Assembly (NCBI GenBank): GCA_004352715.1
Contig: SCFE01000060.1
Coordinates: 597,955 to 648,139 of the forward strand
DNA from: Hofstenia miamia
Lineage: Eukaryota > Xenacoelomorpha > Acoela
Length of the DNA: 50,185 bases
Direction of reading: 5' to 3'
Position numbers and translations under genes: made by a program. Positions 12,696 through 21,354 of this stretch are shown in pieces. Numbering within the stretch: position 1 is the first letter of the stretch; every line of letters begins with the position of its first letter. The notes below the pieces were generated by a model, which saw nothing but the letters and a program-made list of their open reading frames with translations, was not told the DNA's origin and searched no databases.

Positions 12696-13695
12696 NNNNN
12701 NNNNNNNNNNNNNNNNNNNNNNNNNNNNNNNNNNNNNNNNNNNNNNNNNNNNNNNNNNNNNNNNNNNNNNNNNNNNNNNNNNNNNNNNNNNNNNNNNNNN
12801 NNNNNNNNNNNNNNNNNNNNNNNNNNNNNNNNNNNNNNNNNNNNNNNNNNNNNNNNNNNNNNNNNNNNNNNNNNNNNNNNNNNNNNNNNNNNNNNNNNNN
12901 NNNNNNNNNNNNNNNNNNNNNNNNNNNNNNNNNNNNNNNNNNNNNNNNNNNNNNNNNNNNNNNNNNNNNNNNNNNNNNNNNNNNNNNNNNNNNNNNNNNN
13001 NNNNNNNNNNNNNNNNNNNNNNNNNNNNNNNNNNNNNNNNNNNNNNNNNNNNNNNNNNNNNNNNNNNNNNNNNNNNNNNNNNNNNNNNNNNNNNNNNNNN
13101 NNNNNNNNNNNNNNNNNNNNNNNNNNNNNNNNNNNNNNNNNNNNNNNNNNNNNNNNNNNNNNNNNNNNNNNNNNNNNNNNNNNNNNNNNNNNNNNNNNNN
13201 NNNNNNNNNNNNNNNNNNNNNNNNNNNNNNNNNNNNNNNNNNNNNNNNNNNNNNNNNNNNNNNNNNNNNNNNNNNNNNNNNNNNNNNNNNNNNNNNNNNN
13301 NNNNNNNNNNNNNNNNNNNNNNNNNNNNNNNNNNNNNNNNNNNNNNNNNNNNNNNNNNNNNNNNNNNNNNNNNNNNNNNNNNNNNNNNNNNNNNNNNNNN
13401 NNNNNNNNNNNNNNNNNNNNNNNNNNNNNNNNNNNNNNNNNNNNNNNNNNNNNNNNNNNNNNNNNNNNNNNNNNNNNNNNNNNNNNNNNNNNNNNNNNNN
13501 NNNNNNNNNNNNNNNNNNNNNNNNNNNNNNNNNNNNNNNNNNNNNNNNNNNNNNNNNNNNNNNNNNNNNNNNNNNNNNNNNNNNNNNNNNNNNNNNNNNN
13601 NNNNNNNNNNNNNNNNNNNNNNNNNNNNNNNNNNNNNNNNNNNNNNNNNNNNNNNNNNNNNNNNNNNNNNNNNNNNNNNNNNNNNNNNNNNNNNN
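12696..13695. other. Assembly gap of 1000 N inside the Gypsy array
   Basis: Exactly 1000 N. Sequence to the right starts inside integrase of Gypsy copy 1. By comparison with copy 2, roughly 5.9 kb (5' LTR, gag, most of pol) should precede it, so the gap hides either much more than 1 kb or a truncation. Confidence 0.95.
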
Positions 13696-13696
13696 C

Positions 13697-14815
13697 GATC
13701 TAGAACAGCTTTCTCGTGATGATGAGGGGTTTCAGTATCTCTTAGTACTCGGTGATCATTTTACTAAGTACGCCCGCATCATTCCCATGGACAGCACACT
13801 TGCCGAAAAAGTAGCCGACAAGATCCTGAAAGAATGGATACTAAAGTATGGTCCTATGTCCCGGTTGGTGTCAGATCAGGGTCCGCAATTTGAAAGCAAT
13901 TTAATGAAAACTCTGATGGCCGAACTAGAAATATTACACGATTTTACTACTGCATACCATCCTCAAGCAAATGGATTAGTGGAACGATTAAACAGGACGC
14001 TAATAAAATTGATTAGAGTTGCGGTATCCCGAGCAGCAGGAAAAAACTGGCGACGAGTAATAGAGGGTGTCGAGTTTTTCTATAACACCTCAGTTCACTC
14101 GACCACAGGAATAAGTCCTTTTAAAGCGATGTTTGGTCGCGAAGCTTTAACTTCTCTGGCTATGATGTATCCCAACTATTCTGAAATTACACTGGAGAGA
14201 TATGTGAACCAACTATTAAGTGAGATGCAGGAAATTCATTTAACTATTGTTCATAATACTAACCAATCCTGCATTAGACAGAAACGAACCTTTAATAAAA
14301 AACTGTATGGCGAAGCTCACCGTCGTGGTGATAAAGTATTCGCGTATCTGCCACGTGTTACAACTGATTACAACCAAGTCAGAAAATTAGCAAATAATTG
14401 GCAGGGACCATTTACCATAGAGAAAGTGCTCGACCATAACACTTATACACTTAGTAACGGGAGAACTGTACACTTCCAGAGATTGAAACGAGCAATTAAG
14501 GACATTGAAAATGTTATCATAGATGATAATAACGAATATACTTTGATTGATAATGGTGTTGATGAATACGCCACTTATGATAACTTAACAGAATTTGTTG
14601 AGGAAAGCTTAGACGATACTTACTTTGAATCCGAAATAGTTGATAATTGTAATTCACGAGTGTTGCCGTCCAGGCACGCTAGAGATAATCAAACTTATGA
14701 TCCCAATATTTGGGACCTTAACATTATGTTTAGGAATGAAACCGATAGGGAAGAAACGCGAGTCGCCAGCTCCTCCGTCCCGTCGTCGCAGAGTGAGACG
14801 AAAGATGGAGGGTAA
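13697..14815 (+). CDS. Pol integrase, C-terminal part (copy 1, 5' end in gap)
   Basis: Partial CDS, open from the gap edge to a TAA at 14813-14815. It carries the retroviral-type integrase core from its first catalytic Asp region through SDQGPQF (second Asp) to GLVERLNRT (third acidic residue, 35 residues later), that is DD35E, followed by the GPF motif (NNWQGPFTIEKV) of the Gypsy integrase C-terminal domain. Integrase inserts the element cDNA into chromosomal DNA. Compared with copy 2, two differences stand out: VLGDHF where copy 2 has VLVDHF, and SDQG where copy 2 has SDRG. The last bases overlap the start of the extra ORF, which begins at ATG 14805 in the +1 frame. No polypeptide start is visible because the upstream part is missing. 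Confidence 0.85.
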   Translation, partial: DLEQLSRDDEGFQYLLVLGDHFTKYARIIPMDSTLAEKVADKILKEWILKYGPMSRLVSDQGPQFESNLMKTLMAELEILHDFTTAYHPQANGLVERLNRTLIKLIRVAVSRAAGKNWRRVIEGVEFFYNTSVHSTTGISPFKAMFGREALTSLAMMYPNYSEITLERYVNQLLSEMQEIHLTIVHNTNQSCIRQKRTFNKKLYGEAHRRGDKVFAYLPRVTTDYNQVRKLANNWQGPFTIEKVLDHNTYTLSNGRTVHFQRLKRAIKDIENVIIDDNNEYTLIDNGVDEYATYDNLTEFVEESLDDTYFESEIVDNCNSRVLPSRHARDNQTYDPNIWDLNIMFRNETDREETRVASSSVPSSQSETKDGG

Positions 14816-17800
14816 TCACGATGGTTCATCCTCATCCAGGCGCAATGAGGTTCAAAAATGAGGACGATATGAAGGTGCTGAGGAGAACCCTATACCGTGT
14901 GGGCGATACGTAGCTCCACGCTTAGGTGAGCAGATAGCATCCACACCGTCCTCATCTCGCTACTCCGTGGGGGGATACGTACCTCCACGCGCGCGAGCAG
15001 AGCTGGCACCATCAACTTCTAAAACTTTAAAACTTGAAACTTTACGTACCCCTTTTAGTGCAATTCAACCTGTACATACATCCCCTAAGAGTGATTCAAT
15101 AGCCCCCTCCACCTCAGACATTTCCGTTACATCCTCAATCAGATCTCAGAAGATGGAAGAACGAAAGAAGAAGATGTCTACAGTTGGTGCAGATACATTA
15201 CATCCCTATTTTATAGCTCCACGTAGAGCAGTACATTATATTCGTGATAACATCTCGGAAGCTACTCAGGATCAATTACGCTGGACTTATAACACTAAAA
15301 AGCTAAGTTGTTCTATTGATATAGTCCCATTTCTAATTGATGCCGAAAAACGTCCACCGATAAATTGTATTATTTGTTATGATTCCGTTATGCACGAAGA
15401 GCTCGCCCGTTTATATTGGCGCAGCACAGTACACGTCTCCTTTGACGAAGATTTCCATATACACAACCTCTGTAAGTTTTTAAATAGCGGCAGTATTATA
15501 CGCAGTTTCGACACAGTCAATATCGACTTCCCCAACTTATTGATTATCTATTTTTTGAGAGTTCACGAAGTTAACGATGAGAACATTATGGAGCAGTTAG
15601 AAATTGCATATCGAATAGCAAAGGTTGAGGGAATACGCCTAGTGATAGTTCTCCGAGAAGAATATGAGGACCACATCCCCGAGGCAATTGAAAGTTTACA
15701 TTACCGCATGGAAAACTTTCTTATTCTATACAGCTCATATTACAGTCAAATTTCAATGCCCACCTCTAACGTACAATCTGTTACAAAACTATTACTCACA
15801 GATCTTCTGTTATGTGAAAAGATCCCCTCCCACAAACTTGTTGTGGATAAGAAACTGATAATCGACACCATACTGCAGGCACAAACTTTGGAGCTCCTCA
15901 ACGTCAACAATCTGCACACCATAACTGATATGCGGGTCAGTTTTGCTTTTGCTCAAAGTACTACAACTTTACAAGAAATCCAAGACATATGGTGTGCAAT
16001 AAAAGCCACGAAAAACCCTGAGTCAGACTGGCCCACTATCGACATCGAAAGCCCCAGTTCTAATTACCACACATCAGTCGAAAGAGTTCTAAGAGAGATA
16101 AAATTCTCCTACGAGATTCAAGACCGCAAGAATTTCAAAACCATGTTATTTTCGGAAAATAGAGTACCTGATCTTTACGCTAGAGGTGCCATATGGATTT
16201 TAGCAATTTACTTAACCAAGGACCCCCACATAACGTTACCCATAGATCAAAACAAAAGAAAATCTCTGTCAAAAGCCGCAGCACACGAAATTGCAATCTG
16301 CCCGTTAGCATGGAAAGTAAAAAATTGGATGTTACACAAGTGCGTACCACCTTCATCACCCTGTAAGACTAACAGAGCCATGGATCATTACGAAAAATAT
16401 TATGCCCGACTGGTGGGGGCGAGTAGTACAACAGGGAAAATGTCAATCATTCTTATCAGTAACAGACTGGGTATTTGTCCGTCGGACATAAATATTTTCT
16501 CCAAGACTATGAAAAAATATATGTGGGGAGCTACTGCTGAAACAAAGTTTGCAATTTTCTCCTCAGAAAACGCACCGTTAAGCACCAAAAGATTGATTGC
16601 CAGGAAACCTGGGTCTACTACGAAGTTTTTGAATCTTATAAGAATGAGAGAAGTAATAGAGAAAAATGAAAAATTTTTTGATGGTCACCGGATCTCTTAT
16701 CCAGAATGTGGATACGGACAATTCACCGAATCCACCAGACAAGTTAGAAAGGAAGGAAGAATAATTCCTATTACCATATTTGAACAAGTTATGAAGACCC
16801 CAGAGCAGTTCTTCAGAGAAGAAGAGTTATTGGCCACGTCAGCAGTGCAATTATCTCCTCACATAAGAGATCTCATCGAAAAGGTAAACTTAGAAAAATT
16901 CGGCGGGTCACCTCAACCGACACCTCATTGGTCCATCACTGAGAATGAGAGAATCCTCATGGTAGAACATGATTCCGGTGATTTTGATGCAGAGTTGGCA
17001 GTTCACAGGAGAGTATTAGTAGAGAACAGTGAAAAGGATGTTTTAGGCATGATGAAATGGTGTCTAACTGAAATGTTTTCGAAAGAAGAGCTGGTCATTC
17101 TTCAATCTCCAGGGCGACAAGTAGCTCTGGACGTAGAATGTACCACTGCTCGAGTAAAGATTTCAACTAAACAGATAGAGGAGTTACGCGGATCTGGATT
17201 AAGGCATCGATTTTGGGACACAGTGAAGCACGCACAAATTAATTATCCTGTTACCATAGGTACCGCCAGTCTACAAGCTAAGTGCAAATTCGCCGAGTTA
17301 GAAAACAATATTCGGAAGGAAAATTTGTTATGTATACCACCTCCGTGTGTGGAGACTCCACTGATTCAACCAAAATGGCGGGTTAAGAAGAACAAGAAAA
17401 AAGTATCAGCTCATTTGCCGGACAAGATAAATTTCGTAAGTAATGCCTTAGAGGCGAATAAGATGATGAAATCTAATGAATATAAGTCGGCGTGTGGTAA
17501 GTTATTAGCTGGTGATAACAAGGAGAGGATTTTTATAGATGGAAAGTTAACAATCTGCGATATATTCAATAAAGGAAGCGCTATTAGTGAACAATTGCGG
17601 AAGATCCACGATGTCATACGAAATAATGACCCTCGAGTATTAATTCTCTTTCAAGCAGCCGGCGATCTGATGTGGATCAACAATGTGGAAACTACTACCA
17701 AGTACTATGATGTGACAAAACGCATTGAAATTATTACAATGCTCCGAGCTGACGTTTCTGATCCAGATGAAATGACATTAAGTCAGGTACAGGAATTCTG

Positions 17801-18215
17801 TTCCCTCTTTATGGATCACGCAACACGTATGGGATCTCTCCGAGATGTGTTCGAACATTTTTATCCCAATAGCAATATCAGATCAGAAGATGCCCACACT
17901 TCCGACACTGACGCGTTAATGACATTGATGGTTGCAATGAAAGGTCTTCGCCTATATGAACGATTTCACGATACTTTTACTCGCCGTTTGAACAATTTAC
18001 GGAAAAATTGTCCCATAAGTAATAGATTGCCGACGATCCATTATTTTAAGTTGAAAGATGAAGTGGTCACCCAGAGAGAAGTACTAATGCAATTATCGCG
18101 CGAGCCACAGTATGCCGAATTGGAACAATGGGAAGGAGAACTGGCGATGGAAATGGTGATGGCTACGCAACGTATAGTGTCAGGTCCCACTCTCCACCTG
18201 GTACCGCAAATTTAA
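14805..18215 (+). CDS. Extra large ORF of the Gypsy element (ORF3, copy 1), unknown function
   Basis: A frame of 1136 codons from ATG 14805, which overlaps the pol stop by 11 nt, to TAA 18215. It has one interruption, TGA at 14859 (codon 19), where copy 2 has CGA; after that it is open for over 1100 codons. I recognise no known env: no signal peptide, no convincing membrane anchor, no fusion motif. The N terminus is rich in Ser/Arg and repeats a Tyr-x-x-Pro-Arg theme (GRYVAPR residues 33-39, GGYVPPR 56-62, YFIAPR further on). Residues about 160-300 alternate predicted strands and helices as in a Rossmann-like fold. Near residue 850 is a Lys-rich stretch (RVKKNKKK). The C-terminal third has VALDVECT (D776, E778), AAGDLMW (D954) and AHTSDTDA (H1031, D1036), a pattern resembling DEDDh exonucleases. 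If the TGA is real, the next in-frame ATG is about residue 116. Function remains unknown. Confidence 0.75.
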
Positions 18216-18222
18216 TTTGAGC

Positions 18223-18231
18223 AAGGGGGGG
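18223..18231 (+). promoter_or_regulatory. Polypurine tract of Gypsy copy 1
   Basis: AAGGGGGGG lies two bases before the LTR start, in the position expected for the primer of plus-strand DNA synthesis. The counterpart in copy 2 is at 28378-28386. Confidence 0.8.
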
Positions 18232-18304
18232 CGTGTAGAGTCACTCGGGGAAATTTTTCGTGTTTATTTAGTTGATTTTATTTATTTTTGTATTAACGTC
18301 AACA

Positions 18305-18312
18305 TGACGTCA
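18305..18312 (+). promoter_or_regulatory. Palindromic CRE/ATF-type site in LTR
   Basis: TGACGTCA is the full consensus for CREB/ATF bZIP factors. It sits about 180 bp upstream of the LTR TATA box and is conserved in the other LTR at 28460-28467. Function is inferred from the motif only. Confidence 0.4.
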
Positions 18313-18486
18313 GCATTATTTTATTTTCGAGGTTAGGTTTACGAAAAGAACTCATGTCTCTTGTCCCCTCGATGGTGCTAAATAGATTGCTCAAATTTAA
18401 TTTGAATTACGAGGGAAAATAATAACATGAGCAACGAATTATTAATTGTACACTAAGACAGGTAGTTGTTTATTGTTGTAACCATG

Positions 18487-18493
18487 TATAAAA
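18487..18493 (+). promoter_or_regulatory. LTR TATA box
   Basis: TATAAAA, about 255 bp into the LTR, is the likely RNA polymerase II promoter of the element and would mark the end of U3. It is conserved at 28642-28648. Confidence 0.6.
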
Positions 18494-18725
18494 TGAGAAA
18501 AGCTGTTGAGAAATGTTAATAGATTTTATCTAAGCTTCAATTACTGTTCTCTCCGTTACTTTACTTGGTATACTTTTATTATGAAAATAATTGCTTAAGC
18601 TCGGCGACAATTTGGGAGTGCTTTCTGAAGGCACAGGGCGATACGTAGCTCCTGGCGATCATTAGATCTTCCCAGCCCAAATTGTGGACTCATTAGGTTA
18701 CGGATACGGGTACGATTAGGGAAAT

Positions 18726-18731
18726 AATAAA
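18726..18731 (+). terminator. LTR polyadenylation signal
   Basis: AATAAA about 240 bp downstream of the TATA box, as expected near the end of the R region. It is conserved at 28881-28886. Confidence 0.5.
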
Positions 18732-19165
18732 CCTCTCGTTTTATTCAACACGTACATGCACTTATATTTTGATTACACTGTGATGATACCATGCCGTTGG
18801 CTAGCACGAATGTCTGGCAATTACAGACTATTATATAGTGAGTCGAGAACTAACAATGAAAATGAGGTGTTTACTTTCGCAATGAGATAGAAATTAATAA
18901 GTGAGACAAATAGGGTAGCACCATGCACTAGTCGAGCACTAAACTGTTTCTGTTTCTAAAGACTCTGCTTCGGCTGGAAGCCATGTTAGTTAATCATCTT
19001 TTCAAGACCTAAAGTATCGTATCAAATACTTGGATGAATTACAAATGTTGATATTAGTTCATTTTCTCTTTACCTGTTTTCCCAGAATCGGGGCTGTTGT
19101 TTTCTATGTTAAACCTTCTGCAGAGTCAATTAGTTGCTAGTACAATTACAGCCCACGATTCTACA

Positions 19166-19183
19166 TGGCGACCGTGACAGGAC
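19166..19183 (+). promoter_or_regulatory. Primer binding site, tRNA-Arg(TCG) type
   Basis: The 18 bases directly after the LTR are complementary to the 3' end (including CCA) of metazoan tRNA-Arg(TCG) as I remember it. The 412/mdg1 group of Gypsy elements also uses tRNA-Arg. It primes minus-strand cDNA synthesis. Confidence 0.8.
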
Positions 19184-19365
19184 GCTGACGTGATAACAAC
19201 ATAAAATTTTGGTAGTCTCTTTCGGTAGTTTGGAGTTGGGTTTGGTTTAGTTTTTGGTGCCTGATGGCAATTAGATTTCTGTGCAAATCTACCAACTGAT
19301 GTATCCGGATCCTTCTTCTCTCCATTGGGAGGGCCATCATGATTTTTAAGTATTTTACCTAGTTT

Positions 19366-21354
19366 ATGTTTGTGTTTTACCTGTTACCATTCTGTCTTGT
19401 CTCAGTGCTTTATGTGTTGGATTTATTACCAAAGTTCTGTTTCTACCGTAATCCCACATTTGGGTTTGGATTCTGTGATTTTTATGAGCTGTGTGTTTCT
19501 TCTGTGGTTGGGAAGTGCTCCCAAATGTCCGTTAGTATAGTTAGTATTTCTTGTTATTTTCATTTTCAATCAATGGATTCGAATCGTACAGTTACTTATT
19601 CTCCTACTTTTGGGACTCCTCCGAGTGTCCCCTGTGTAAGCGTTGGTAACCAGGACGTTGCCCCTTGCACCGTTGGATCGTTGTTAAGCTTTTGCCCTCT
19701 GACTTCTCCTACTCAAACGTCGTCTCAACAGCAAGATCATCTGGCACCTACTGTTGCGTATGCACGCGAGGGTACCAGTAGCCCCGATATTCAGCGACGA
19801 CTTCGTAGAGTATTAAATACACAAAATGCTCCTCCAATTCCATTCCGCCCTAATCATCGCATTGACAACGTAGTGAATTCTTTGCCTCGGTTTGATACTC
19901 AACAGATAGAAATCGAGCATCTGAAAGATGCTCTGTCACAGCAAGTAGCTATGAGAATGGATAGTGAGCGTCAGGTCGAATCTCTTCAAGCCGAACTGAA
20001 TACTCAACATGTCGCGTACCAAAAGATGGAAATGAGGATGCTAGAGTCAACTGTTGCCTTGGAACTCCAAATTCACGAATTAAAAAATCAAATGGCTAAG
20101 GCGGAAGATGATAACCTTATGAAGCTCCCAGTTAATGAATTCGTTACGCATGCTACATTAAATGAAGCGTTAGGAGATTTTGCTGACACAATCACTGAGA
20201 AATTCGCCCAGATTATTCGAGGTGGAACTGCAACCCCCGTTCTGCTGAACGCTCCTACATCTTCTCAGCATGACGAAATCAGAAATCTGGTTTTTCCTCC
20301 GTCCGTGTCGTCGTGCATAAATCCGGTTGTGTCTTCAACTCCCACATTTACGCAAGCATCTATTGCCCATGTTGCTACTCCTAATTCAGATCAAGATTGC
20401 ATCATGACAGGTTCGGTGCAACCACCACCTTGCGTCTATAAATGTACTAGTTCAAAGGAACATATGTCCGATGCCTTGAGTCCAACCAATGTCAGTATTT
20501 CAGACGGGAGACCCCGATTTCGTCGTTCCATCCTTCCTGTCGAGACTCCTGGACAAGTACCCGTGCACAGTAAACACTCGGTTTTACCTAAGTTCACGGG
20601 ACAAATCGACGCAGTTTCACAATCTTTCGAAGAATGGTTTTTTCTATTTGAGCTTCACATGAAGCAATATAAAACCTCTCAAGAAGACGCCGTCTCACAA
20701 TTCCCACTGTATTTGAATGGGCTTGCCTATAATCAATACATGATGTTGGATCGGAATATCAAAACTGATTATCAATTATTAGTAGGATTTTTTGAGGATC
20801 ACTACAAGGCTCCTCATATAAAACACCAGTACAAAACTCTGTTGTGCGATATGTCCTTTAAGCGAGGAGATGATATTCGAAATTATATCACGCAAGTCGA
20901 AAGACTGTTCAGACTGAGTAGTCTATCTCCGGAATACTCTCGGCACGATCTGTTTTCGTATATATGTCGAGGATTCCCTCCGTCAATCCGTAGTCGTCTG
21001 GAGATGAAATGTGACCCAGAAGAAAATTTGCATGAGATTATAAGAAAAGCGATTAGCGTAGTCTACATGATCTATAATTCAAACCGAATCGATAAAGATC
21101 TATGTGAGCTCTCTGGTGTTGCTGGAAAAAATGAGCCGCCTAAAAAGACAATCTTAAAAAAGGAGTTTGATATGTCCTCAGTGAGGTGTTTTCAGTGTGG
21201 CGAAAAGGGGCATTTCAAATCCAACTGTACAGCGAAGATTCAAATAGTTGCTGAAGGTGAGGGTTTCGTAGTCGATGAGACACCACCATCAGCCGCATCT
21301 GCCTCTGAGACCTTATTGGTAGACTTGACGGAAACCGAGCCCCATTTAAATTGA
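19366..21354 (+). CDS. Gag polyprotein of the Gypsy element
   Basis: Structural protein that assembles the virus-like particle and packages element RNA. The open frame gives 662 aa from ATG 19366. The first 69 residues are hydrophobic and Cys-rich and look untranslated, so ATG 19573 (MDSNRTVTYS) is a plausible true start. Residues about 181-250 form a heptad-like coiled coil (IEIEHLKDALSQQ onward). Residues about 405-570 are a capsid-type domain (LPKFTG, FEEWFFLF, YITQVERLF, RGFPPSIRS). A CCHC zinc knuckle lies at residues 608-621 (CFQCGEKGHFKSNC), which binds RNA. The last sense codons form a -1 slippery heptamer immediately before the stop, so Gag-Pol is presumably made by frameshifting. 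Confidence 0.9.
   Translation: MFVFYLLPFCLVSVLYVLDLLPKFCFYRNPTFGFGFCDFYELCVSSVVGKCSQMSVSIVSISCYFHFQSMDSNRTVTYSPTFGTPPSVPCVSVGNQDVAPCTVGSLLSFCPLTSPTQTSSQQQDHLAPTVAYAREGTSSPDIQRRLRRVLNTQNAPPIPFRPNHRIDNVVNSLPRFDTQQIEIEHLKDALSQQVAMRMDSERQVESLQAELNTQHVAYQKMEMRMLESTVALELQIHELKNQMAKAEDDNLMKLPVNEFVTHATLNEALGDFADTITEKFAQIIRGGTATPVLLNAPTSSQHDEIRNLVFPPSVSSCINPVVSSTPTFTQASIAHVATPNSDQDCIMTGSVQPPPCVYKCTSSKEHMSDALSPTNVSISDGRPRFRRSILPVETPGQVPVHSKHSVLPKFTGQIDAVSQSFEEWFFLFELHMKQYKTSQEDAVSQFPLYLNGLAYNQYMMLDRNIKTDYQLLVGFFEDHYKAPHIKHQYKTLLCDMSFKRGDDIRNYITQVERLFRLSSLSPEYSRHDLFSYICRGFPPSIRSRLEMKCDPEENLHEIIRKAISVVYMIYNSNRIDKDLCELSGVAGKNEPPKKTILKKEFDMSSVRCFQCGEKGHFKSNCTAKIQIVAEGEGFVVDETPPSAASASETLLVDLTETEPHLN
21345..21351 (+). 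promoter_or_regulatory. -1 ribosomal frameshift site between gag and pol
   Basis: TTTAAAT is read in gag as ..T TTA AAT with TGA directly after it, a canonical X XXY YYZ heptamer. The pol frame is -1 relative to gag and is open back to 21309, so slippage here joins the two. Four bases downstream, 21356-21360 (GGGAG) can pair with 21367-21371 (CTCCC) in a six-base-loop hairpin, a weak candidate stimulator. Confidence 0.75.

Larger units (their letters stand above)
13696..19165 (+). mobile_element. Gypsy-type LTR retrotransposon, copy 1 (5' part in gap)
   Basis: 13696-18233 aligns with 24125-28388 of copy 2, apart from a 273-bp segment present only here and a one-base length difference. It ends in the LTR at 18234-19165, which also serves as the 5' LTR of copy 2. 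Copy 1 carries its own mutations (for example the TGA at 14859), so it is a distinct copy or allele and not the same reads assembled twice. Confidence 0.85.
18234..19165 (+). repeat. Gypsy LTR (shared between copy 1 and copy 2)
   Basis: 932 bp, starting TGTAGA and ending TCTACA, so it has perfect 6-bp terminal inverted repeats with TG..CA ends. It matches 28389-29320 with equal length and about ten mismatches by eye, roughly 99% identity, which implies a recent insertion. It is preceded by a polypurine tract and followed directly by the primer binding site. Confidence 0.95.

Noticed and set aside
14967-14969. GTG as start of the extra Gypsy ORF
   Set aside because: GTG starts are not normal in animal mRNA, and coding character with the same motif repeat continues upstream to ATG 14805.
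15285-15557. Intron in the extra ORF of copy 1 (missing in copy 2)
   Set aside because: The borders are not GT..AG or AT..AC, the segment is open in frame, and a short direct repeat at the ends fits deletion.
14805-18215. Extra ORF as a retroviral-type envelope
   Set aside because: No N-terminal signal peptide, no C-terminal anchor, no cleavage site and few paired Cys; only its position suggests env.
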